Shown here piece by piece: positions 17,286 to 27,200 of a stretch of 64,000 nt of DNA; positions within the stretch are counted from its first letter, which is position 1; every line of letters begins with the position of its first letter. The notes under the pieces were generated by a model. That model searched no databases. It was given only the letters and a program-made list of their open reading frames with translations, and was not told the origin of the DNA. Source of the stretch: Paenibacillus brevis (GTDB lineage: Bacteria > Bacillota > Bacilli > Paenibacillales > Paenibacillaceae); assembly GCF_018919145.1 (NCBI RefSeq), contig NZ_JAHLQJ010000013.1, forward strand, positions 103,999 to 167,998, in the 5' to 3' direction. The position numbers and the translations under genes are program-made.

Positions 17286-17576
17286 ATGATGGTGTTAATT
17301 ACGTATGATGTTGAAACAGCTACACCGGAGGGCAGAAGACGATTGCGCCGAATAGCTAAACACTGCCTAAATTACGGCCAACGAGTCCAAAACTCCGTAT
17401 TTGAATGTTTAGTTGATCCTACGCAATTTAAGCAGTTAAAACAGAAGCTTGAAACAGAAATGGACCCTGCGAAGGACAGTCTGCGATACTATCTTCTCGG
17501 AGCAAACTGGAAGAAGCGAGTAGAACATGTCGGAGCTAAAGAAGGATACGATCCGGAAGGGGTATTGTTACTTTAG
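17286..17576 (+). CDS. cas2: Cas2 (type I-C)
   Basis: 96 aa, ATG 17286 (or 17289) with TAGGAGGAG upstream. The small ferredoxin-fold protein begins MVLITYDV, with the conserved Asp in the first strand, and contains GQRVQNSVFECLVD. It forms the bridge of the Cas1-Cas2 integrase. Last gene of the operon; the leader of array 1 follows directly. Confidence 0.96.
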   Translation: MMVLITYDVETATPEGRRRLRRIAKHCLNYGQRVQNSVFECLVDPTQFKQLKQKLETEMDPAKDSLRYYLLGANWKKRVEHVGAKEGYDPEGVLLL

Positions 17577-17761
17577 CAAGCCTAGGTAAAAAAAGTGCGA
17601 ACCCCAAGCTCACATGAATTCCCTAGGAGGTTCGCACCCGTTGCTACAGGTGGCTTTTCGGGCTTTTCCTACAATTATTAACCCAAGAAAAACGGTCAGT
17701 TATTGAGGTTCGCACTTTTAAGCCTCGGAGCCCTTTTGGGATAAGCCTTTTTCTGGGGCCA
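17577..17761 (+). promoter_or_regulatory. Leader of CRISPR array 1, with inverted repeat
   Basis: This 185-base region lies between cas2 and the first repeat. GTGCGAACC (17595-17603) and GGTTCGCAC (17629-17637) form a 9-bp inverted repeat whose arms and loop are partly conserved in the leader of array 2. A second GGTTCGCAC followed by Ts is at 17707-17715. On the minus strand the inverted repeat runs into seven Ts, so it could stop antisense transcription towards cas2. Confidence 0.7.
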
Positions 17762-19062
17762 GTCACTCCCCGTACGGGAGTGTGGATTGAAATCTCCAGA
17801 GGATCCATTTGCAAACTGCGCCCGAACGGTCACTCCCCGTACGGGAGTGTGGATTGAAATGCGACATAAAGAGAATGGTTCAGCATGTCCAACTGGTCAC
17901 TCCCCGTACGGGAGTGTGGATTGAAATCTGTATTTTTGACAGATTTTAAATACATGATTATTGTCACTCCCCGTACGGGAGTGTGGATTGAAATATATTC
18001 TTCCTCCGTATACATGTTCTCCGGATCTCGGTCACTCCCCGTACGGGAGTGTGGATTGAAATTCATAGGGTGAAGCGGCTTGGACGAAGGTAGGTATCGT
18101 CACTCCCCGTACGGGAGTGTGGATTGAAATCGCAGCAGATTCAACAGTCATACCGCTACGCTCGGTCACTCCCCGTACGGGAGTGTGGATTGAAATTATC
18201 TTGAGGCTTACAATATTGAAGGCGTAGACCGGTCACTCCCCGTACGGGAGTGTGGATTGAAATCGCTCAAAGCGTCGAGTATGAAATCCATATTTTCGTC
18301 ACTCCCCGTACGGGAGTGTGGATTGAAATATGATGTACGCCCATAACCTGAAGATCTGGCCGGAGTCACTCCCCGTACGGGAGTGTGGATTGAAATAACA
18401 CCGATCGGGGGTATCTCCTGATTGTCGATGTCACTCCCCGTACGGGAGTGTGGATTGAAATGTGTAGTAAGCTGCTGATGTACCAGCAGTTACAAGTCAC
18501 TCCCCGTACGGGAGTGTGGATTGAAATGAACGTAGCACTGGAAAGCCTTCCTTCCATCTTGGGGTCACTCCCCGTACGGGAGTGTGGATTGAAATCCGGC
18601 GAGCATCGCCTTATTCGGTAGGCCGACGTGTCACTCCCCGTACGGGAGTGTGGATTGAAATATCATTGAGGCTAATCACGACTCAGACATGCTGCGGGTC
18701 ACTCCCCGTACGGGAGTGTGGATTGAAATCGCAGCATCATGCATCTTAAGTCCGTGCGCTCTACGTCACTCCCCGTACGGGAGTGTGGATTGAAATAAAC
18801 TCGATGTTCCATACATTTTCCGGGTCCATGGTCACTCCCCGTACGGGAGTGTGGATTGAAATATGTACCACCCGGACTTATTAATGTCCTTATAGGTGTC
18901 ACTCCCCGTACGGGAGTGTGGATTGAAATTACTCGGCCATCCCCAAAGTAAATCTCAACAATTGTCACTCCCCGTACGGGAGTGTGGATTGAAATAATTA
19001 ACCGATGAATTTGGAATGAAGTGTAGCCTTGTCACTCCCCGTACGGGGGTGTGGATTGAAAT
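17762..19062 (+). CRISPR. CRISPR array 1: 20 repeats, 19 spacers (type I-C)
   Basis: The 32-base repeat begins GTCACTCCCC, has the hairpin CACTCCC/GGGAGTG and ends TGGATTGAAAT. Nineteen copies are identical; the last (19031-19062) has one change (GGGGGTG), marking the old end. Spacers are 33-36 bases and all different. First repeat starts are 17762, 17829, 17896, 17963 and 18031. The leader is on the left beside cas2, so new spacers enter there and transcription runs rightward. Uniform repeats and an intact cas operon suggest an active array. I saw no spacer matching this window, but could not search outside it. Confidence 0.98.
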
Positions 19063-19156
19063 ATAGGATATTGTGCGGAGCGGAATATAGCCATTGCCTT
19101 TATGACGATGAATGGAAGATTTCTGCCAGAGTGATCGGTGCGAGTAAAGGAAATAA

Positions 19157-19843
19157 ATATATAACCACAAATGGATGCTGGAACGGATGACACGGGATTA
19201 CCCGCTACGTGTTGATGTGGACCAGTTCAAAGAGGCTTCAGCCCAGTTATCTGGCACCATGGACGCCATTTGGGAATGCGATGATCTAGAACGCTTGCGT
19301 GGGCTAGAGGGACAAGCGGCACTTAGCTATAATAAGCTGTGGGATCATATGATTTTGCAGCAGAAAGAGGACTTTCAATTTCATACTCGCTCTCGCCGCC
19401 CTCCGCTCGATAAGGTGAATGCCATGTTATCTCTGGCTTATACCTTGCTGGCTCATGATATGGCTTCAGCATTGGAAGGGGTTGGGCTGGATGCTTACGT
19501 GGGGTTCCTGCATCGTGACCGTCCTGGACGTGCCTCGTTAGCGCTTGATGTTATGGAGGAGCTACGGGGCATTTATGCGGATCGATTTGTGTTGTCACTC
19601 ATCAATAAAAGGCTTGTTAGTGCCGATGACTTCGTTCATAAAGAGAATGGGGCGGTGCTGCTGACGGACGAAGGCCGCAAAACCTTTCTGTCCGCTTGGC
19701 AGAATCGCAAGCAAGAGAAGATCAAGCATCCCTATCTCGGTGAAAACATTTCCTGGGGGTTGCTGCCACATGTACAGGCTTTGTTGCTCGCCAGGTATTT
19801 GCGCGGTGATCTGGATGAATACCCGCCATTTCTTTGGAAGTAG
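19157..19843 (+). pseudogene. cas1: Truncated second cas1 (N-terminal part missing)
   Basis: The frame reads clear Cas1 from NHKWMLERMTRDYPLRVD to the C-terminal DEYPPFLWK. It corresponds to about residue 117 onward of the intact Cas1, so the whole N-terminal beta domain is gone. The catalytic Glu (RGLEGQAAL), His (VGFLHRDRPGR) and Asp (LALDVMEEL) remain. An internal ATG at 19175 could still give a 222-aa fragment. An in-frame TAA lies at 19151-19153, and 19063-19150 shows no Cas1 similarity, so the breakpoint lies near 19150. The protein differs from the intact copy at many positions, so it comes from another I-C lineage and not from a recent local duplication. Confidence 0.9.
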
Positions 19844-19847
19844 GTGT

Positions 19848-20145
19848 ATGAATCATACTGGTACTTATCACTTATGATGTAAGCACAACGGATTCGGCAG
19901 GGCAGCGCAGATTGCGACAGGTGGCCAAGACTTGCCTGAACTGCGGGCAAAGGGTGCAAAACTCTGTGTTTGAATGCATCGTGGATGCCGCCGAATGGAC
20001 ATCCTTGAGACTACGTCTGCTAGAACTCATTGACCCGGAGCAGGATAGTATCCGCTTCTACCAATTGGGTAACCAGTACAAGAACAAGATAGAGCATGTT
20101 GGTACGAAATCATCTCTTGATCTGGAGGGCCCACTGATTCTCTAA
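19848..20145 (+). pseudogene. cas2: Second cas2 with a one-base frameshift after its start codon
   Basis: The Cas2 reading ILVLITYDV through GQRVQNSVFECIVD to the stop at 20145 is intact, but its frame begins with TGA-ATC-ATA-CTG. The ATG at 19848 is in another frame and ends after nine codons. Removing one A from ATGAATCATA would give ATG-ATC-ATA-CTG, the expected start. So a single-base insertion directly after the ATG disables it, unless a weak start (CTG 19858 or TTG 19912) is used. A sequencing error cannot be ruled out. It lies four bases after the truncated cas1. Confidence 0.8.
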
Positions 20146-20339
20146 CGGCCAAAATAGCATAAAATAGGCTGGTGCGAATGTGAAGCGAACATGATTTCCT
20201 TAGGGGATTCGCACCAAAATAAGTTACTTTCATTTGATTATATGTAAAAATATACAATTATCTGAACGATTTTTGATGGTATAAGGGCTCAAGAAGGCCG
20301 ATTAAGCCGGATAACACCCTTATTCTGTTAAAAATCGGA
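20146..20339 (+). promoter_or_regulatory. Leader of CRISPR array 2, with the same inverted repeat
   Basis: GGTGCGAAT (20171-20179) and ATTCGCACC (20207-20215) form a 9-bp inverted repeat. Its arms, spacing and about two thirds of the inner bases (AAGC, ACATGA, TTCC, TAGG) match the element after the first cas2. The remaining bases up to the first repeat are AT-rich and hold no gene. Confidence 0.65.
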
Positions 20340-20890
20340 GTCGCACCCTACGCGGGTGCGTGGATTGAAATAACGCATGGGGGCAATCTTTAGGGCTTAT
20401 ATATGGTCGCACCCTACGCGGGTGCGTGGATTGAAATCTGCCGAGAAGCAGCTGGTCTGACTCAAGCTCAGGTCGCACCCTACGCGGGTGCGTGGATTGA
20501 AATTCGACGCTGGATATATAGGGAATCGGATCAACTAGCGTCGCACCCTACGCGGGTGCGTGGATTGAAATTACCAGGATACCAAATCCCAGCTGTATTT
20601 ATTTGTCGCACCCTACGCGGGTGCGTGGATTGAAATACTAAGATCTCCATGTAACGGTGCCACATCCGAGTCGCACCCTACGCGGGTGCGTGGATTGAAA
20701 TGGAATATGGTACAGTGGGTCAATGGCAGACAGTCGGGTCGCACCCTACGCGGGTGCGTGGATTGAAGTGGAACTCGCGAACAATGTAGTAAAGGTATCT
20801 GTGTCGCACTCTACGCGGTGCGTGGATTGAAATCCGGCATCGATTAGAATCCCGGTGGAGCCGCTTTGGTCGCACCCTACGCGGGCGCGT
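20340..20890 (+). CRISPR. CRISPR array 2: 9 repeats, 8 spacers, decaying distal end
   Basis: The 32-base repeat begins GTCGCACCCT, has the hairpin CGCACCC/GGGTGCG and ends TGGATTGAAAT. It is I-C type but has a different stem from array 1. Starts are 20340, 20406, 20472, 20540, 20605, 20670, 20738, 20803 and 20869; spacers are 33-36 bases. Copy 7 ends GAAGT, copy 8 has lost a base in the stem, and copy 9 stops after GCGCGT. Decay at the leader-distal end is normal. The adjacent acquisition genes are broken, but the shared handle would allow processing by Cas5c of the intact operon. Confidence 0.97.
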
Positions 20891-20915
20891 CTGCTCCCAA
20901 TATTAACTTAATCAA

Positions 20916-20969
20916 ACAGCGGCAGTCCGGGACGTCTATCTTTCGTCTGAGGCTGTCGCTGTCTTTTTT
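20916..20969 (+). terminator. Terminator after array 2
   Basis: ACAGCGGCAG (20916-20925) pairs with CTGTCGCTGT (20953-20962) apart from one G-T pair, then CTTTTTT. Confidence 0.75.
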
Positions 20970-21072
20970 CAGATCAGAACAAAAGTCCGCCGGGATTCTG
21001 TGCGGTTCCATTCAGTCAAATATTTAGAGTTATAGGTCATATTATTGGAGCGGCCAAGAGAAAGTAACAGCT

Positions 21073-21099
21073 TATAATGTTAATTTGGAAGCGCTTACT
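21073..21099 (+). promoter_or_regulatory. -10 box and candidate cre (CcpA) site
   Basis: TATAAT (21073-21078) is followed by TGGAAGCGCTTACT (21086-21099), which fits the CcpA cre consensus (TGNAANCGNTNWCA) except at the last base. No good -35 box lies at normal spacing. The position just after the start point would suit catabolite repression of the large exoprotein gene. Confidence 0.45.
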
Positions 21100-21232
21100 T
21101 TTATAGAGGTATTTTGAGCGAGAGGAGGTACGAAAAGATACGAAAATGGGCTTGAGAGAGCTAGTCCGGCATTTATGAAGTGATTGGCAGATGTATCTGG
21201 TTTACAGAAATAAAACGAAGGGGAGATGCAAA

Positions 21233-24200
21233 TTGGGCAAGAGCTTTCGACAGTTTTTCGTGTTCGTTCTCATTGCGGCGCTTGTAAGCAGCGCTATTCC
21301 GGGAGGAAAGAGTTATGCTTTGGAGACAAGCGCTGCAGAACCAGGATTGATGGCCTGGTACAAGCTGGATGCGCCATTCGACTATGACAATAAGCAGGTT
21401 GCAGAGGATTCCTCAGGCAATGCACATCATTCGATCAGCGCGGTTGGTACGTGGGTTCCGGAAGGCGGGGTTTATGGCGGGGCTCTGTCGTTCAACGGAG
21501 TCACCGATTTGGTCCAGCTGAATTTAGGCTCTGCTGCGGCCGGATCATACCTGAAGGACGCATTCACGGAGCATTCCGTATCCTTTTGGTTTAAAGCTAA
21601 TGATACGAGAACCCAGCAGGTGTTGTTCGAGCGCGGAGGGAATACGTCCGGTTTAGCGATTCAGTTGAATGCGAACAGACTGGAAGCCGCGGTTGCAAGC
21701 GCCGATGTGAGGGAGATCGTATCGACCCCATTTACGGATACAGCCTCTTGGCATCACGTCCTGCTTACGTTCAACAACGGGGTATTCAAGCTTTATCTGG
21801 ATGGAGAAGTCGCTGATACAGCAACTGCTCCGTTTACTAAAGTGAACACGGCACTTAACGAAGGGGGCCTCGGTGCAAGATTAGGGGTCGATGCGTTCAA
21901 TGGGGGAAATGGCGGGGCTTGGTTCAGCGGGATGATGGATGACGTGCGATTCTATGAGACCGCAATTTTACCATCGATCCATGTGAGCGGGGTCAGCCTG
22001 GACAAGACCCAGATGACTACAACGGTCAGCGAGGCTGTGTACCTTACTGCGTCTCCTCAACCAACGTTCGCAACGAATCGCAATGTTACTTGGAGTTCGA
22101 GCGATGAGACTGTAGTGACGGTCTCCGTTTACGGCCCGGCACAGGCGGTTGTGGAACCGAAAAATGCAGGCAGTGCGACGGTTACGGTGTTGACCGAGGA
22201 CGGGAGCTACATGGCTGCGAGCGAAATTACCGTTCTTCCGGAGTGGGTTACTATTCCCTTTGATGGACTGGAAGCCAGGTACAAGCTTGATACACCTTTC
22301 AATCACAACGGCAGAACTGTTGCGGAGGACTCCTCCGGTAATGACCATCATTCTGTAAGCGCTATCGGGACCTGGCTGCCGAACGGAGGGATTGATGGGG
22401 GCGGCTTTTCTTTCAACGGATGGTCGGACATCATTCAACTCAATACGACAAATGATCCTTATTTGAGGGATGAGTTCTCTGAATTTACTGCCGCAATGTG
22501 GTTCAAGCCAAATGACCTGACCACCAGGCAAGTGCTGTTCGAACGCGGAGGAACCGCGGCAGGAATGGCGATTCAAATCAATGAAGGGAAGCTCGAGACT
22601 GCAATTGTGAGCGGGGGCAAAGCGTTTACTCTTTCCGAAGCTCTGACTGATGCAGGGTTATGGCATCATGCCGCAGTTACTTTCGATAACGGCACGTTCA
22701 AGCTTTTCCTAGACGGACAATTGGCTGGGGAGACGCAGACGTCCTACTCCAAAGTCGCCGCTGCGGCCAATGAAGGAGCGATCGGTGCGAGATTCAGTAT
22801 CGATGCTTTTGGAGGAGATGGCGGGGGCTACTTCAATGGGGTCATGGATGATGTGCGATTCTATCATATTGCCACCGAGCCTATCGTTGGAGCCGTATCT
22901 GCGACCAGCGTAACCTTGGACCGTACGGAGATGACGATTGGAAAGGGCCTCACGCAGGAGCTTGCAGCACTGATTCTACCGGGGCATGCGACGAATCAGA
23001 ATGTCATCTGGACCTCGAGCGATGAATCCGTTGTGACGGTCACGCCGAACGGCACCCTGAAGGCAGCCGTGCAAGGAATTTCGGAGGGAACGGCAGAAAT
23101 CACCATCAAGACTGTCGATGGCGGACATGAGGCTAGGATTAATGTCACCGTTGCGAGCATTCCGGTTGAAGGGGTAAAACTTGCGCCTGCCGATGCGGAA
23201 ATCGTGGTGGGTACAACGCAGGCACTGACGCTGACGTTCACACCGGAAAATGCAACGAATCAGCATGTCAGATGGTCTTCCGATAGTCCGTCCATAGCTT
23301 CGGTTGACGAATCGGGCGTCGTTACGGCGCTTCTGCCGGGAACCGCAACGATCACTGTAACCACAGAGGATGGGGGGCGTAGCGATTCTGTGAATGTCAC
23401 CGTCAAGGGCATACAGGCCGAGAAAATCTCTCTGAACCACCCCAGGATTACATTAGCGGTGGGCGGAACACATCTGTTGTCGGCTGAAATTTTGCCGAAG
23501 AACGCATCGAATCTTAACATCGCCTGGTCGTCTTCCGACTCTTCCGTGGCCGTTGCCGATGCGAGCGGCAGAGTGACAGCCGTCGGAACGGGTACCGCGA
23601 CCATCTCGGCCGTAACCGAGGATGGAGGCTTGACGGCTAACAGCGAGGTTACGGTAAATGCATTCGCTATTAACGAAATAGATAACATGTTCCGTGTCGA
23701 TTCAGGATCGGAGATAGGCAAGAAGGCCACCCTCTACGACGGAACGATCGAGAAGTATAACGGCTACTACTATGCAATGGGAACCGGTACATTGGGAAAT
23801 GTGTATCGTTCCAAGGATATGATTCATTGGGAAAGTCCTTACATGATGATTTCGAATGATCCGAGCAATGCTCCTCCGCTGGTAAATCCGGCTGACTACA
23901 AGGAATTAGGGGCATCCGATTTGCTCTATCATAACGGGGCTATGTTCTATACTTTCAACGGCACCTCTTTGCTGCACGGGGATCCGAACACACTGAACAC
24001 AACGCCCGATTTCCGGAATAGTTTTTGGGATAAAAAATATGACTCGGGAATTGATCCTCAGTTATTCGTCGCGCATAACGGAGACTTGGTCTTCCAGCGC
24101 AAGGTCAATCCGGACGAAGTAGATCCGAATACGGGTGCGGCAAAGCCGGGACGTGCCGGCCTATGGGTCTGGAAGGTGGAATCCTTCTTCAACGAGCATG

Positions 24201-27200
24201 GAAATCCTGGCCGCAGCCAGGCGGTCGAGACGCTGACTACGCAGAAGGGCCACTGGGGTAATTTGAACTTCTTCAACTTTGAAGGAGGGGAGCTTTACTA
24301 CCATAACGGACAGTATTATATGCTATATGCGGCGAATCAGATGTTCCCGGAAACAGGTCTTTATGAGACAGGAGTGGCGCAAGCCGGCCAATACGATACA
24401 TTCACGAATGATACCAAATATCCGGGCAAGCTGCTGGCCCGCAATGTCGAGGAGTTAATCCTCAAATACCGCGTGCTTCTGCCGACGTCGGAGCACGGAA
24501 GTCAGCCGTATCAATACACCTTCGATGAGCCTCAGGAAGGGTGGAACAACACCGGATCTGACGAGAACGGCTGGGTGTCCGGAGAAGGCGGCTTCGGCTG
24601 GCCGGAAGAGAACCGGTCGAAGATTCCGAGCATTTATAACGACGGAAAAAAGACAGCAGCCGAGATTTGGTCTCATCCGAACGGACCTGCCTCTATTTGG
24701 GCCAAGCGTTCTTTCGAGCTTGATACGGTACCGGAGACGACCGTCCTGCGCTACCGTCTGCAAGGCTACGGGAAGCTGTATGTGAACGGCGAGGAATTTT
24801 TCGCATTCAACGGTCAGCAGCGGGCTTACAAAATGATTGAGGTTCCCGCTAACCTGTTGCAGGCAGGGGAGAATGTGATCTCCGTGGAGATCAGTACGAA
24901 CGGCGGACCTGCATTGAATTTTTACCATCTGGATTTCGGTCTGTACGATACGAACGGACATCCGGTCGAATCGGACATTGTCGGACCGTCTCAACCGAAT
25001 GTTATTAAGGGGCCGAACGGGTTCGAGACCTGGGTTACTTATAAGGCATTCTGGAACAGTAATGAAGGACAAGGTAAAGATCGCGTCTATTTCTGGGATC
25101 AGGAAATGGTCGTTGATGGTCCAACCTCCTTCGATTCCGAAGGCCTCCATCCGGATGCCTGGACGCCGACGTTCCAGGACCGGTTCGATTCGGTGTCAAG
25201 CTTGCAGCATTATGATATCCCGGAAGCGGATGTATCTATCGATGACGGGGCGTTGTATTTCAATGCGCCTGGCGAATCAAAGCGGGTGCTGCTGAACGGA
25301 TACGCAGCGGAGAACTTCTTTATGGAGGCTAATCTTCGATTCGACGAGAATGATTTCGGAGAAGAGGGTCAGGCCGGCATGGTGGTATGGCATCAGGATG
25401 AGGACAACTACGTGAATCTGTTGATCGACCGCGATGACCGGAAGCTTGTTATCGTGTCGCGCATCAACGGAGCTGCAGACATTTCCGAAGCTGATTTGCC
25501 TTCGACGTTTGCATTCCTGCAGGATGACCCGCGTGCTGCGGACTTTGCGGAATCCTACCACTCGCTTAAGGTATATAAGAACGGGTTCAAATTGTTTGCG
25601 GAGCTCGATCACTATATGCTTAATGACGATCGTCCGGTATTTGAGCATGAGGCAATGGCTGGTTCAGGTCAGGTTGGCCTGATCAGTAACAAAGCGAAGG
25701 TCCGGGTGGATAACGTGACCCTGACGACCGGCTTGAGCGAATATGGAACTTATATGGATGGCTGGGATGCTGCATGGCAGGTGTCTGACCAGGGCTTGCA
25801 ATCACCGGCGGCCAGGGAAGCACTCACGGCCAAAGGCGATCGGATGCTTGAACATGAATTTTCGGTCAACGTGAATACGGGTGCTTTGCCGTCATCGGGC
25901 AAAGCGGGCGTGATTCTCGAGTATATTGATGAGCAGAACTATGTAACAGCAAGTACGAATTACGCTACAAAGCAATTCGAGCTTCGCAAGGTTGTAGACG
26001 GGCAAGAAGAGCTCATGGCCGTTGCTTCAGCAGCCAGGGATACGATTTATGGACATAGCAATTATGAGGAGGACGGCCAGCGCGAGTATGTGTACGATCT
26101 GCGCGGAGAAGCGGAGGTTTCGTCGGCCAAGATTCTGTGGACCCATGGTCCGTTCCAGTATGTAGAGAAGTCCTTTGAGCTTCCTGAATCGAACTCTCCG
26201 GACTTCGGGTTTGGCAGCTGGATGGGCGGGTGGAGCGACGTACCGTTCACGTATCAGGATAAGGGAAAAGGCGATTACCATATCGCTGATTTTCAGGATC
26301 ATGTAAAGACTGACCAACTTCGACTCAGCGTTCCTTCGGAGTTGAACCGTCCGTTCTCCTTCGTTCTCCATGAAGAGATCAGTGCGCAGAACTTCTATAA
26401 GGTCGTTCGGTCGAAGGGGAAAATCTATGTTTGGGTGAACAACAATCTGATTTTCAACGCCGAGGATCCTTTCGTGAACACACCGGCTCAGACGGGGCTT
26501 TATACGGATGGAATTCAGGCGACCTACAATGCCTTGACTGGATTTGATGTATCAGGGATGCTGATGGAGGGCGATACTGCTATGACGGTAAAGGCTGAAG
26601 TATCCGGCCAAGCCGGCAGCAATGGCTGGTACGTGTCAGACGTGCTTGTCACTCTGCGTCTGCAAGGCGAAGGGCAGGATGAAGCCAATGTATTCTACAG
26701 CCTGGATGAAGGCGATACATGGCATGAGTATAGCAGCCCGATTGCGATTTCCGCCGAGGGACGCAATTCCCTCCGCTATTATGCTATCGACGATGCCGGA
26801 CATCCAACGGATACGGCAGCATTGACCGTAAGCATCGACAAGACGCAGCCAATCATAACATTAAAAGGATCTCCCAACGTTACTGTACCGCTCGGCGGTA
26901 CTTATAGCGAGCCAGGCGCAACGGCAACTGATAATATCGGTCCTGTAGGCGAGATCATGGTGACGGGCGACGTCGACACCAATAAGGTCGGCACGTATAC
27001 GCTGCGCTACCATGTCTCCGACCAGGCGGGCAATGCGGCTTCAGAAGCGGTGCGCCGGGTGATGGTTGCAGGGAAGGGGGGTTCTTCCGAAACCGGAGGT
27101 TCTGCCGGTCAAGTCGGTCAAACGGGCGGAACACCGGTCGTAGAAGATACCGATCCGGCATCCGGGAGCAGGGAACAGCAAACGGACGTGAATCCGGGAG

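Noticed and set aside
19063..19150. Hidden N-terminal half of the second cas1
   Set aside because: None of the three frames gives Cas1 similarity before about 19157, and stops interrupt the frame, so that part is truly missing.
17830..19170. Several open frames across CRISPR array 1 on both strands
   Set aside because: They consist of translated repeats and spacers (recurrent identical peptide blocks) and have no ribosome sites.
20403..20633. Open frame within CRISPR array 2
   Set aside because: Same reason; the repeated peptide comes from the 32-base repeat.
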